Notes under the pieces: model-generated
What the model was told of the DNA's origin: nothing
Databases searched by the model: none
The model's input: the letters and a program-made list of their open reading frames with translations, nothing else
Position numbers and translations under genes: made by a program
NCBI RefSeq assembly: GCF_000234665.1
Contig: NC_018324.1
Span: forward strand, 2,348,444 to 2,412,443
Direction of reading: 5' to 3'
DNA length: 64,000 nt
Source: Leishmania mexicana MHOM/GT/2001/U1103
Taxonomy: Eukaryota > Euglenozoa > Kinetoplastea > Trypanosomatida > Trypanosomatidae
In this document: in pieces, positions 1-10,396 of the stretch
Layout of the letters: every line of letters starts with the position of its first letter
Numbering within the stretch: the first letter of the stretch is position 1

Positions 1-717
1 ATAGGCTTTTGAGATAAGCTTCACGTAGCCGCTGAAGTCCTCATTGGGTGGGTACTCGGCGAGCAAGGCGGCAGAGGACTCGGGCCCCGTCTGCGCAGCC
101 GAGTAGGAGCGAAGCATGTCCTCCAGGTCACCCACACGGCCATTAAAGTCGAAGGCCGCGTAGAGCTTACCCCCTAACCAAGTGGCCCAGTCTACATTTG
201 TGGTCGGCTCGCCTGGGTCGTTCAGGATCGAAATAAAGCTCTGCCCCACTGAGTGCTGTAGCTGAGTGAAGTGCTGTTGGGAGATGGGGTCGAGTGCGGC
301 AAAGGGGGAGCAGTCGTCACCATACGGTGACACGACGCCGTTGCGCACATTCTGCTGTCGCTGAATCTCATCAGCGGCGCAATCTTCTTGCAGCTCCGTG
401 AACAATACCTCCGGCACACGCAGCTTCTGTCCTGGAGACAAGGCCGAGACCTCGTACAGCCAGTTGCGCAGCTGGGCTCGCAGCGTCGCAGAGGACACGC
501 CATTTCGTATGGACTCCTCTACAACAAGGGAGGGGAGTCCCAGTGCATGGGCGATGCGGACGCGACTAAATCCGTGGTGGACCATTAAGTGAGCACAGAT
601 GCTAGCGGCAGCGTCGCGACTGCGGCGGACTGTAGCGTTGCGAAGTTGGCTGCCCTCTGCGGAAACGAGCTGCGTTGATGAGGTGAGCTCATTGTGTGTT
701 CCCGGATATGACGTCAT
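1..717 (-). CDS. Hypothetical protein, N-terminal 239 residues (runs off the window)
   Basis: An uninterrupted frame reads leftward from an ATG at 715-717 to base 1, so the C-terminus lies outside the window. An in-frame TAG eight codons upstream of the ATG (read on the minus strand) fixes this as the first possible start. Residues about 30-75 are rich in short helices; the stretch ICAHLMVHHGFSRVRIAHAL followed by GLPSLVVEESI resembles a helix-turn-helix in spacing, but this is only an impression. The rest is acidic and polar with no membrane segment. I do not recognise the family and assign no function. The strand agrees with every other gene here. Confidence is high that it codes and nil for its role. 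Confidence 0.7.
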   Translation of the reverse strand, partial: MTSYPGTHNELTSSTQLVSAEGSQLRNATVRRSRDAAASICAHLMVHHGFSRVRIAHALGLPSLVVEESIRNGVSSATLRAQLRNWLYEVSALSPGQKLRVPEVLFTELQEDCAADEIQRQQNVRNGVVSPYGDDCSPFAALDPISQQHFTQLQHSVGQSFISILNDPGEPTTNVDWATWLGGKLYAAFDFNGRVGDLEDMLRSYSAAQTGPESSAALLAEYPPNEDFSGYVKLISKAY

Positions 718-1995
718 GCTTTGACGCTCTTCGTGCTATCCTTTTGTTTTTTTGCCACCAACCGTATCCTTCACACGTGGTACTCCCTTCCACTTTTCGT
801 TTGCTTTGTCGTTGCCCTTGGGTTGCCTGTCACACAAAACTGGGCTCCGTGAACCACGTATCAGTGTCTCCACGATCCGAAGACGGTGGTACTTGTATTC
901 CCCGTGGTAGCTGGTGAAAGGGACGTCGAAGAGAGAGCAGACGGGTTTCCTTAGCAGAACGTGGAACGGGGAAGCGCCCGTCTGTCTAATATGTATGCGT
1001 GTGTCTGTGTGCCTGTGTGTGTGTGTTTGTTCGCGCCTTCCTCTCAAGCGGTGCACGAGGCATTCGCGTTCAATCAGAGGTTGTGGGGTACTGCTTGCTG
1101 CAGCTGCGGTAGAGGCCGAGGCAGTTCACCCAACCGCCACTCATACTGCGCCGAACGCAGCCGTGCACACAAAAATGAAGCGTTGAAGAAAAAAAGAAGG
1201 GAGAAGTATTCGAGTAGCTCATACGATGAGACGGTGAGGCGCAGCATGCGAGAGAGTCGACTCCGAACACACACGCACACACACGACACCTCTCATCCGC
1301 CGAATCGCCTTTACACACCTTCACCTCCGTAAGTGTAGTCATGCAAAGGCCGTCAGAGGGGAACGCCGGGGATGACGTGCCGCGGCTCCACATGTATGGA
1401 GCTCTTGGGTTCGGGAAGCAAGAGAGGCTAAGCAAATGGCGCAGACGCAAAGCGGGTGGCATGGGCACGACACGCGCCGAGCTGGACCGCATCCAACGCG
1501 GCATAATGGGAAAGAAAACGCATGAGTATGATGAGGCAAGGGAAGGAGGGGGGAGCACCTCTTCAGACGCAGCCATGGCGACTGCAGCGAGACGCACATC
1601 CGTTGCGCATGGTGGTGGTGCGCTCATTGACAAACACTCGCAAAAGGGTCGGCGCACCTTCGCTTGTTCTTTGCGTCGCGATGCATTCGCCACTATGCGT
1701 CTAGCATGTCTAGGTCTAGCTCCAGGGTCCCTTCTAGCGTGCATGCAGAGCCAGACCACGTCCTATGCCCCACAGGAGAAGGAGGGGAGGTCTGCGTGAC
1801 CGTGCGTGGTCGTCTCTACAAATGAAGAGCAGAACGGTGTGCGCATGCACAAGGTGTTTGAGCGAAAGGTGCTCAAACCTCGCACGCCTGGACACGCGAG
1901 GAAGGTGTCCCTTGGAAGCACCCCCGTCGAGACCTATTCGAAAGAATGACTTTAGACGCCGCATGTCGTCCTGTGCCATGCTCGTATTGGCAGCG
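718..1995. other. Intergenic region (5' flank of the partial gene and 3' UTR of the coiled-coil gene)
   Basis: No convincing gene is seen. The stretch has short TG and CA runs near 1000-1030 and 1268-1285. Overlapping frames on both strands, up to 229 codons, look like chance products of G+C-rich DNA: compositions are Arg/Ser/Cys-rich and no family motif appears. Confidence 0.5.
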
Positions 1996-4900
1996 CTACG
2001 GCTGAGGTGCCCAGGTGGAAGGCGGCGCAGGCACCGACACTCTCGGCGGAAGAGGCACAAGAGATGGCGCAGCAATCGCATCCGTAATGGCGGCGGCAGC
2101 AGGTGGCGCGGCGGATTCGACATCCTTGGCCTGCAACGTCGCTCTGCCCACGTCCTCAAAGTCAAAAGACGATACTGCTTGCTCCTCCGGCGGGGGCGTC
2201 TTCGGGCTTGGAATGAGGTCGTCATAGCTCCCGTGTGACGAGGCAATCGCCATGGGAGAAGAGGGGGCGCCCCGGGCAGCATCGACAGCAAGGTTGCTTT
2301 GCATCGTCGTCTCCGGCATTGGGTTCTTTGCCGCTAAAGTATCCTCACTTGGTACCCTGCTACGACCGCTGCCGCCGGTGGGGCCAGTGCATGGCAGCGC
2401 ATCTGCAAGGGCCGACTCCTCCCGTTCACGCGTCCCGGCAGTGACGCGCTCGGCAGAGATGCTGGAGGTCATGTCTTCGTCATCGTCCGGGGAGGGCACC
2501 TCCATAAAGTCCGCACTACCGCTGTCGCCTGACGCCCTATCCTCGCCTTGCCGCGAGGCACTTGCAGTGGCTGCCCTTGTTCCCGTGTCCTTTTCGTTGC
2601 AGCTCTGATGGCTTGTGGAGAGAACGGGCTTGCTTGCTTCCAAGACATCGGAGCCAAAAGGGGATGGGGTCTTGCGCAGCCCCACCGCCCCTGTCCCCAT
2701 CACAGCACACTGGCCACTGTTGGTGTTCCCAGACCCCTCCGTGGGGAAGGCAGACGCCTCACCGTCGACGTCGCCGCCAATTTTCGCCGTGTCCGTCGAC
2801 GACTGCCGAGATGAAAATGCGTTCTGCATGTCCTCCAGGCAGTGACGCTCCGCAAGGGCCCCCACAAAATCAAAAGAGGTGTCACCTGAGTACTGGTTGG
2901 TGAGATCGGCGGTTGTGCTGTGGTCGTTGCTGAGCATGTGGGAGTTCACCCCACCTCTACTCATCTCTGCACCACTGCCGCCGAAGTCATCGTCGTTGCA
3001 GACGCCCGTCGCAAACGAGCTGCTGCGTCGCTGCGGGTACAAATTCGAGGCAACAGCTGGAGTAAGAGCAACGGGGGACGGCATCGGCACACCGTCCCTT
3101 GGGTGCAAGCTCGTCAGCGCGTTGGCACCGCGGGAAGACAGGAGTGAAAGGGAAGATCGGCGTTCATCTGCGCGCGACACCGCCGCGAACGGAGCCGCCG
3201 CGACCGCTTCCTCCAACTCAGGCGGCTGCTGCCGCACAGGGAATGTTGGGAGCGGCCCAACGACATTGGAATCGGGGAGAGGCGGCATCCGCCGCGTGGC
3301 AGCCTCCACCAGCGCTGCTGACCCAGAGATGGTGTTGCTGTTGAACTTCGCCACGCCGACCTTTTCCATCTGCTGCAGCGGCCCACCGGGTGGCTCGCTC
3401 CGGTTGGAATTTGCATGGTGACCTTGGTCACCATCGTCCCCCCCGGAGTGCGGTGAGTTCAACGCGGAAGAGGTTGAGGAAGATGCCGAGAATGAGTCGC
3501 TGATCTTGGTTTCGCTGATGTCTGGCAGCGTCTGCTCTGTGTAGGTGAGGTCTGCGATCGACGCTGTCCTCCGGGAGCTGATGTCAGGCGAGTGCACCAC
3601 GGCCCGCACACTGGAGGAGAACAGGGGGCCGGTCATGGTGGTGCGGTTGATAAGGATCGAAACTGGAGAAACAACGGCGATCGGCGGTGCGGGGAGATCG
3701 ATGACGTATCTGTGGGAGTTGGCGGGGGCGGCATTAGTCTTGTTGGTGACAGACTGCTGCTGCTTGGCCGCGCCCTCGGCGCCGGAAGTGAGCAGGAGGG
3801 AAGAGTCTGCCGAGGAGATGACGGAGGAGCTTGAGTCTGGTCCGCTGGCCTTCTCTACTGTTTCGTCATCTCTATGGCTACCTTCGCCGTCGCTGAAGTC
3901 GTCCGTGGAGCTCGAGGAGGCCGCTGTAACCCTCGCTTCGTCTGTCGCAGCAGCAGCAGCGCAGTCGTCCACGAGATCATTGCGCACTGTGGCGTCGCAC
4001 ACACGCTCACCGCCACGTGTCCGTGTCGTGGAAGAAGTCGATCCACCGATGAGCCTACGTGATGGACGCGCCGACGCAGAGGAAAGCAGCGTCACGTCGT
4101 CTTCACTGTCGCCCGATAGAGAGTCATAGCTGGAGTTGCTGTGTGTTGAATCCGACATGGAAGACGGTGTGAACGTTCCCGTGCCGCTCTCGGCGGGAAA
4201 GGCGTCATCGTCCTGCACAGCTGTTTCAGTGGCGACGCCTCCCGCGCTGCAGGGCAACGTTACACTCTCGAAGAAACTGGCTGTCCGCAGCATCGGATCT
4301 GTCTGTGTGTGTTCGGCGCTTGGACAACGTAGCGATGCCGAGGCACTTGCCGACGTCGGCCGTAGTGACGCCTCGCATGCCGAAAGACGGGATGCACCAG
4401 TCGTGGGTGGCTGCCCGTCTGGCAACGTGGGCCTCACCGACGCAGCTGTACTAAGTGAGCGGGGCGCGGATAAGGCAATACTCTCCATTGCAGCCTCGGG
4501 CCGCCGCAGCGATTCGAGAAGCCGCGTTGTCAGCTCCGCCTCACGCTCCTCCGCGTACTCCGCCAGTTGTCCCTCGTATGCTTCTCTCTGAGCCTCCAGC
4601 ACGTCCTCAAGGGCGGTGAATCGCTTCCGCAGTTTCTGTATTGTCTCTTCCTGCTGCGCCTCGCGATCGCGTGCCATGGCACGCTGCTCCGCGCACTGCT
4701 CCTGATACTTTTCCTTCATGGCTCGCACCGCCTGTTGCTGGGCCGCCTTCATTTCGTCACGCAAGGTTGCCTCGCTTTCGTGGCTCTGCTGCAGAAGCTC
4801 CACGAGGTGGTCACGCTCGTCAATTATGGCGCGCAGCGTGGCGGGCGACGACTGAGTGTCGAACAACTGGTGAAAGGCCTCCACTTCCCGGTCACGGTCG

Positions 4901-6420
4901 AGGACGCGCTCCTGGGCGACGCTTAACTGCTGTTGCGTGCGAGCGAGTTCCTGCGGGAGCCCCACCAGCGCCTTCCACTCCACCTGCATGACGCAGTGGC
5001 GGCGCCTCATATCCTCCAGTTGTCGCGTTGTCTCTATGAGCTTCGTATCAGTCTGTTCGTACTGCTGTGTCAGCAGGTGAAGGCGCTCTTGCAGCCCGCG
5101 GATGGTGTCGTCCTTCTGGCGGAGAATCACATCATCGACGGCGGGTTCGAGAGACGACGACGCCGCACCACCCCGATGAGTTAGCCGCGGTGCCAGAGGA
5201 CTGCTTGCCGGCTTTCCGTCGTCGTGCTGAGGTATGCCTAGGTCACCTTCTGAGCCACCAGACCCTGATGCCAGTTCTTTGGCAGAAGGCGACGACGAAG
5301 CTGCGACGCCGGTCAGTCTCCGATACCGACTAAGCTCTCCACGCAGCGACTTGAGCTCTTGCAGCAAAGCTTGCACTTTGCTACCGCGCGAGTCGCGGCG
5401 CAGCCGGTCAGACTCCGCTTGCAGCTCCTCGTTGTGCTTCATTAAAAAGTAGGCACGTCGCTGCCAGTACTCTCTCGGACGGGGCAACACTGAGGAGGGA
5501 CCCACCTCCGGCGCACTGCCACCCGTCGACTTGCTGCTTGTGGCCACAGCGGCTGCCGTGTCAAAAACCTCGACAGCGTCCGCATCAGCAGCGTCATCGC
5601 CCTCGTCGACGGTGCTCTCAGTGATGCCGTGCAGAGAGCGTAGCAGGACGTGCGCGTGCTGCAGCTGCTGTTGAAGGTTCTGCACCTCACTTTTCTTATT
5701 CATCAGCTCACGCGTCAGTGCGAGCCATGCATCCTCTGTACGCAGCTGGGTACGAGAAAGGGGCTCCGCGCCGCACCTCGTCTTCAGTGACGGCGACGTG
5801 GCACAGCGGGCCGAGTGCACGCGCGAGCGCAGCTGGTGCGGCAGCGGCTTGTGTGTCGAGTACAGTGCAGGTGGCGCAACGACCTGTGGTGCTTCGCTCC
5901 TTAGCGTTTGCGCGCCATATGGTCTGTGCCCATCCGCGGAGGGTCGTGGTACCGTTGTTCGTCGAGGCGAGGACTTGTGCGTTTCAGACCCTGTCGGGGC
6001 ATGTATACTGCTACCCGCACCGCCGTACAAATACCAGAGCTGACGCGCTGTCCCTAGGCCGTCGCCTTTTCTATGGAAACGTTCAGCAGCGTCGGTGGCG
6101 GGCTTGCGCGGAGCACGAATGACATGGGGAGATGGTCCGACATGTGAGCCCCATGGGGCACAGCTTGTCAAAAGGGAAGACAGATGCGCACGCTTTGCGA
6201 AGGTGCCGGGTGGGGACGAGCTGGAGCGACGTGCGGTCGCAGCCGTCGATGCATCACCGCCGGCGCCACGGCCGAGGTAGATGCGCTTGAACTCCGTTGT
6301 GCTCAGGAAGCGACTGCCGGGCACGAGCTGCGTTGACTCCTCCGTTGTCGTGAGGGGAGACCGAGCATAGACACCCTCCTCGGTCGTGTCGGTCTGGCAC
6401 AAGTGGTGCTCTGCTGACAT
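1996..6420 (-). CDS. Large coiled-coil protein with long disordered Ser-rich tail, function unknown
   Basis: The open frame extends upstream to 6585, but that first codon is GTG; the first ATG is at 6418-6420 and gives 1474 residues. A pyrimidine tract and AG at 6577-6578 lies about 156 bases upstream, fitting a spliced-leader acceptor and supporting the later start. Residues about 1-225 are basic and low-complexity. Residues about 225-640 form long heptad-rich helices with many Gln, Glu, Arg and Leu, for example around EEDAWLALTREL-type helices and RHCVMQVEWKALVG, broken by short disordered linkers. The remaining 830 residues are Ser/Thr/Ala/Asp-rich with no visible domain. Such architecture is common among trypanosomatid cytoskeletal or basal-body proteins, but that is inference. 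I recognise no named family. Confidence 0.85.
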   Translation of the reverse strand: MSAEHHLCQTDTTEEGVYARSPLTTTEESTQLVPGSRFLSTTEFKRIYLGRGAGGDASTAATARRSSSSPPGTFAKRAHLSSLLTSCAPWGSHVGPSPHVIRAPRKPATDAAERFHRKGDGLGTARQLWYLYGGAGSSIHAPTGSETHKSSPRRTTVPRPSADGHRPYGAQTLRSEAPQVVAPPALYSTHKPLPHQLRSRVHSARCATSPSLKTRCGAEPLSRTQLRTEDAWLALTRELMNKKSEVQNLQQQLQHAHVLLRSLHGITESTVDEGDDAADADAVEVFDTAAAVATSSKSTGGSAPEVGPSSVLPRPREYWQRRAYFLMKHNEELQAESDRLRRDSRGSKVQALLQELKSLRGELSRYRRLTGVAASSSPSAKELASGSGGSEGDLGIPQHDDGKPASSPLAPRLTHRGGAASSSLEPAVDDVILRQKDDTIRGLQERLHLLTQQYEQTDTKLIETTRQLEDMRRRHCVMQVEWKALVGLPQELARTQQQLSVAQERVLDRDREVEAFHQLFDTQSSPATLRAIIDERDHLVELLQQSHESEATLRDEMKAAQQQAVRAMKEKYQEQCAEQRAMARDREAQQEETIQKLRKRFTALEDVLEAQREAYEGQLAEYAEEREAELTTRLLESLRRPEAAMESIALSAPRSLSTAASVRPTLPDGQPPTTGASRLSACEASLRPTSASASASLRCPSAEHTQTDPMLRTASFFESVTLPCSAGGVATETAVQDDDAFPAESGTGTFTPSSMSDSTHSNSSYDSLSGDSEDDVTLLSSASARPSRRLIGGSTSSTTRTRGGERVCDATVRNDLVDDCAAAAATDEARVTAASSSSTDDFSDGEGSHRDDETVEKASGPDSSSSVISSADSSLLLTSGAEGAAKQQQSVTNKTNAAPANSHRYVIDLPAPPIAVVSPVSILINRTTMTGPLFSSSVRAVVHSPDISSRRTASIADLTYTEQTLPDISETKISDSFSASSSTSSALNSPHSGGDDGDQGHHANSNRSEPPGGPLQQMEKVGVAKFNSNTISGSAALVEAATRRMPPLPDSNVVGPLPTFPVRQQPPELEEAVAAAPFAAVSRADERRSSLSLLSSRGANALTSLHPRDGVPMPSPVALTPAVASNLYPQRRSSSFATGVCNDDDFGGSGAEMSRGGVNSHMLSNDHSTTADLTNQYSGDTSFDFVGALAERHCLEDMQNAFSSRQSSTDTAKIGGDVDGEASAFPTEGSGNTNSGQCAVMGTGAVGLRKTPSPFGSDVLEASKPVLSTSHQSCNEKDTGTRAATASASRQGEDRASGDSGSADFMEVPSPDDDEDMTSSISAERVTAGTREREESALADALPCTGPTGGSGRSRVPSEDTLAAKNPMPETTMQSNLAVDAARGAPSSPMAIASSHGSYDDLIPSPKTPPPEEQAVSSFDFEDVGRATLQAKDVESAAPPAAAAITDAIAAPSLVPLPPRVSVPAPPSTWAPQP

Positions 6421-7934
6421 GAATTTGGTGGCAGATGGCGCGTATCGCCCAAGCGGGATGGCGAGCGTGAAGCAAGCGCCAGAGAAGTAAAAAAGAGCGG
6501 CTGGCAAGGTGCAAGGGCTGCGCTCTTTCGCCAGTGCTCCCCGCCGCTTATCCCTCCCTCCCTTGCTCCCAGTGATCTGCAACACGAATAAAAAAAAATA
6601 ATGCGCGGAGAGCTGTCACGCGTAGCGGTGCGTGTCTCTTCACAGGAGGCAGCACGACAGAAAAGAAAGAGAAGCCCGACGCGTGGCTTCGAGTGCCACA
6701 CGGCAAGGGTATCTCTCGTATTGAGGATGGGCGGGAGGGGCAAAGGTTGAACTACATGTAAGTGCGACAGAAACTTTGCAAAGGAGAAACAAAAAAAGAA
6801 GCGTGTGTCGTGTCTGTCTCAATGAAATGGTAGGACACGAAGATGGGCGTCACAGACAGACGGGTTTGGTAGCGATGCGTTCTGGTGGGTGAGGGGGGGG
6901 GCGATGGACGACAGCGAAGGAGTGAAAGCGGACGCTGGCGGAGAGCGGAGAAAGGGAACATCAGAGAAAGGAAGCCAATGTGCCAACGCCTGCATCCCAC
7001 AAGCATGTCGAGTTCGCCTTTCAAAGTGAAGCCCCCTGAAGGGCACCGGCTAACCCGCAAGGCGTGTGACACCTAAGCAGGCACACAGCGAAAAAAAAAA
7101 TGAGGCTGCCGCGTAACGGCCGGTAGCCCAGCAACAGTCACATCAAAGAGCCGAGTAACAGACACGTCGTCCGCAAGCAGCCTTTTCGTTTTCTTTTGAG
7201 TGCGCGTGAGTCCATAGTACGGTGTGACTGCTGGATGCTTTCCTCTTTCTCTCCTTCGAGCGCGCCCGATGGGGTATTATCGTCCGCTCGATTCCGGGCG
7301 CTGCTGCCGCGGTGCATATCTCTGTGGGCTGCAGTGCAAGACCTGCATACACACGCACAAGACACAGACAAACCGGGGACGGGGTGCGGACGAGCAAGCC
7401 AGTCAGCTATTGTACAACCGTGCTTGTGTGTTTGAAAAATGAAGTGGGATATGCGCGTCAGCGCTTATGTGTGTGTGCGTGTATGTGTGGAGGGGGAAAG
7501 GTAGTGCACAAGTGGAGAGGAGGGGAGTGCTGCGTTGGAGACAAGGTGAAGGAGAGCGCGAGATATAAAAAGAAAGAAGCTGTGATCGCAGCCAACACGC
7601 GCACCCATAGCGATGGTTTACAGAACAAAGAAGTGGCGGTGGACTGTACCCCCACACACGCTCACACACCAAGAGAAAGACACGTTCGAAGCAGGAACAC
7701 GAAGAGTGGGCCCATGGCTCGCAGACACGCACCCGCTAACACTATCGCGCGCTGCGACTCTGTCGCCCTTGACACTCACTGAGATCTTGTTCTCATCACC
7801 GTGCCATCCCCTCCTCCCTCACGCGGCAGCAAAAGACACAGAGATAGAGAGGGAACAACGGGCGAAAATAAAGAAAGACGATGATAGCAGAAGAAAATGG
7901 TGCGACGAGGTATTTCCTTACAGTACGTCCGTTC
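6421..7934. other. Intergenic region between the coiled-coil gene and the SIDER
   Basis: Contains the 5' UTR of the coiled-coil gene and the distal 3' flank of the ARL3 gene. It is purine-rich on the plus strand, meaning pyrimidine-rich in the transcribed direction, with scattered GTGTG and CACAC runs. No supported gene. Confidence 0.45.
6577..6598 (-). promoter_or_regulatory. Candidate spliced-leader acceptor for the coiled-coil gene
   Basis: Read on the minus strand, a T-rich tract is followed by TTGCAG at 6577-6582. It lies inside the part of the open frame before the first ATG and would leave a 5' UTR of about 156 bases. Trans-splicing at the first AG after a pyrimidine tract is the rule in Leishmania. 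Confidence 0.5.
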
Positions 7935-8475
7935 TCTGCCATGGAGCGTGAGTCACGCCACTCTACCCCCGGCCTTCCACAGGCCCCATCCGCTTGGTGC
8001 GAAGCAGCGGAACACAAGCAATGCAACAATGTGCCGACATAGTTATCGGAGTATGATCCCGCCCTCAAGTTTTATGCGCCAACCCGCTCCGCAGGTTGCC
8101 TCACAGCCGCTCCCTCATTGTGCCGGTCGGCACCTCTGGTGCATCCCCCTCTGGGGTGGCGCTCAGGCTCCCCACACCAGTAGGGCAGTGCGAGAGTTGG
8201 GCGAGATCCGTTCGAGTCACGTCGACACACTTCCTAATCGTGTGGATGGCACAAGCGTGTGCACTTTCGCAGGTCGCTCCCGCGCAACGCCGTCCAGGAC
8301 CTCGCCCATGACATCAGTAACAGTGAAACGAGCTCATTTACCCAGGTCGCAGGTACATGACTCTGTCGGTACCAGAGGTGGTTCAGCACTGGCAGAGGAT
8401 ACGAGGGGGGTGGGAGGTCTCTGTGGCGAAGTCACGCAGAGTGGGGGTAGTAAACACCACGAGACCACGCTGCGG
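7935..8475 (-). mobile_element. SIDER2-like degenerate retroposon, copy A
   Basis: About 540 bases that align by eye, with many substitutions and small indels, to 58565-59065. Shared blocks include the CTCTGCCAT start, CCACAGG-CCCAT, CCTCACAGCCGC, CACCAGTAG, TGGATGGC-CAAGC, GCAGGTCGCTC and CATGACTCTGTC-type stretches. Length, degeneracy and position between genes fit the Leishmania SIDER2 family, described in 3' UTRs with effects on mRNA stability. In transcribed (minus) orientation it lies 0.4 kb downstream of the ARL3 stop, so probably within its 3' UTR. The family name is from memory; the two-copy repeat itself is visible. Confidence 0.65.
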
Positions 8476-8885
8476 TAACTCCCTGCTCCGAGAGGGGGGG
8501 GGCATGAGGAAGGCGTAGGAGCGAAAAAACAGGCACCTATCCACATGCGCACAGAAGGAGAAAACGCGGAGAAGACGTCCACACACGTCGCACCAACACG
8601 CATGTGATGGCCAAGATGGACCTGTCACGTGCATGCGCACGTACACCCACACACACCAAAGTGAATGCGTCTCATTCAACGCTCACGCGACAGTCGCGCA
8701 CACTGCGCTAAGCACGGACAAGCAAGGGCACAGCGAAGTCGTTTGAACAATGCAATGCAAGAATCAGAAAAGTCGCACCAAAACGCGCCATAAGCAGAGC
8801 ACACAGGAAGAGAGAAGGAAACGGCGAGAACTAGCCGCGGTCCTTACTGAGAGAGAGGCAACGCATGCAGAAGCCACATCGCGGG
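8476..8885. other. Proximal 3' flank of the ARL3 gene
   Basis: Noncoding sequence between the SIDER copy and the ARL3 stop codon. No repeat or open frame with support. Confidence 0.45.
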
Positions 8886-9422
8886 TCACTTCTTCACCTG
8901 CTTCACAGCCCAACTGATGCCCTCATCCAACCCCTCGCCTGTCTTGGCGGAGCATGCCTGAATGTGCCACTGTCGGTCTCGCAAATCCGTCAGGTTGAGT
9001 GCCACGGAGACCTCTTCTACCGACAGTGCACCCAGTAAATCCTGCTTGTTCGCGAAGACAAGCATTGGCACACCCGCCACCTTCTCTTCCTCCAGGAGGT
9101 GCTCCAGCTCACGACGTGCCTCGTGGATACGCCGAGGATCGGCCGCATCAATGACGTAGATGACGACGTCCGCCTCTTTGAAGTACTGCCGCCAGTAGTA
9201 GCGCGCAGCGCGCTGGCCTCCCATATCCCACACGTTGATTTTGATACCGCCGGTCACGAGCTTCTTAATCTGAAATCCCTGCGTGGACGCGACATGCGAG
9301 ATATCCTCATCACTGAGCTGGCGCAGGATGCTTGTCTTGCCAGCGTTGTCTAGACCTAGAATCAGAATACCTGCCGGTCTACTGGTGTGGCGGATCCGCA
9401 TCAAGAAGTCTAAGATGCCCAT
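8886..9422 (-). CDS. ARL3: ARL3-type ADP-ribosylation factor-like GTPase
   Basis: 178 residues starting at a true ATG (9420-9422). The sequence tracks ARL3 over its length: MGI start with myristoylation-type glycine at position 2, P-loop GLDNAGKT near residues 24-31, the ISHVASTQGF switch 1 stretch, WDMGGQ in switch 2 with its glutamine kept, YVIDAAD, and the base-recognition NKQD. ARL3 releases lipidated cargo from carrier proteins into cilia; Leishmania ARL3A has been linked to flagellum integrity. Whether this is the ARL3A or another paralogue cannot be decided here. A SIDER copy lies in its probable 3' UTR, which could influence stage-dependent mRNA levels. ARL2 is the main alternative; the ISH-TQGF and CSA-TGEG wording favours ARL3. 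Confidence 0.88.
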   Translation of the reverse strand: MGILDFLMRIRHTSRPAGILILGLDNAGKTSILRQLSDEDISHVASTQGFQIKKLVTGGIKINVWDMGGQRAARYYWRQYFKEADVVIYVIDAADPRRIHEARRELEHLLEEEKVAGVPMLVFANKQDLLGALSVEEVSVALNLTDLRDRQWHIQACSAKTGEGLDEGISWAVKQVKK

Positions 9423-10396
9423 GACAGCTGCCTCCTCGTCCTCGTGTGCAATGGCTGTTTCGTCTACGTAGGCGCGACAAGCAGCGTGTCATCTCCTGCC
9501 CTTCCCCCTCCCACCTCGTGCACGCTTATGCGTGTTACTGCTTTATGTTGAGTAGAGGTGGTGGTAAAGGCGTCCGCTCGCAACGCGACGAGCCTCGCAC
9601 ACGCATAAATTAGAGCGGTTGGAGGAGCTCAGATGCGAATACTGACAGGAGCATGTATTCCTGTACGTCGTGCACCTCTCCCGCGGCATCACATCCACTT
9701 CTGCAAGATGTCCAAGGTGCACAACCGGTCACGTCAGAGCAGAAAAAAAAAGAAAGAGAGAGAAGACGTGGGGAAGGGAGGTGAAGAGGGCGAACAACAA
9801 CACACAGACGGCGAAGCAGCACAGGACACAGAAAAGGGGGCACGTGCCTTTTGCCGAGTCCGCAGCGTAGGTGACGGCATCCTGCTCGCTGAAGAGAAGG
9901 AAAGTGGGATGGCGCATGTCGCGAGTGAGGAACCGCAAAATAGACGCCGCAGGCAGCGACGACGTCAAAGCGAGAGACGCAGGCGCACGCACGCACAAAC
10001 GCCTAACAGCTCTCCTCTGAGAAAAGACGCACTTGCATGTGCCTGCATGCACTTACAGAACCAGGATACCCTACCGCTCCCCCCCCGTGCATCCCGGAGC
10101 CGTTTCGCGATATTCACTTTCTCTTGGACGCCCATGTCCGGCTCCTCCCTCTCCCTGTTCTCCTCTCCGTTTGGCCTCTGCAAACGGATGGAGACGAGGG
10201 AGAAAGGCAGCGGGGGTCCGTCGACAAAAACAAATCAAGTGAAGAAGCGTAGAGAAAAGATGTGAGAGAGGATGTGCGAGAGGCTCGTGCGAGGGAGTCA
10301 CCACCGATATCGTCAACGCAGTCAATCCCTCCCTACCCATCCCCTCTTCGCCTTTCCCACCGTGCTGAAACCACTTTCATCACAGCCACCGCGGGG
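9423..10396. other. Intergenic region between ARL3 and the RABL6-like gene
   Basis: Holds the probable ARL3 5' UTR and acceptor and the 3' end of the RABL6-like transcript. A long plus-strand frame here (9633-10265) is Arg/Lys/Glu-rich without motifs and is judged noncoding. Confidence 0.45.
9701..9760 (-). promoter_or_regulatory. Candidate spliced-leader acceptor for ARL3
   Basis: On the minus strand a long TC-rich tract (about 9727-9760) is followed by CTTGCAG ending at 9701. It would give a 5' UTR of about 278 bases. Other AG dinucleotides nearer the gene are possible. Confidence 0.35.

Noticed and set aside
9633..10265. 210-codon plus-strand frame next to ARL3
   Set aside because: Derived from purine-rich tracts; antisense to the unit; no family match.
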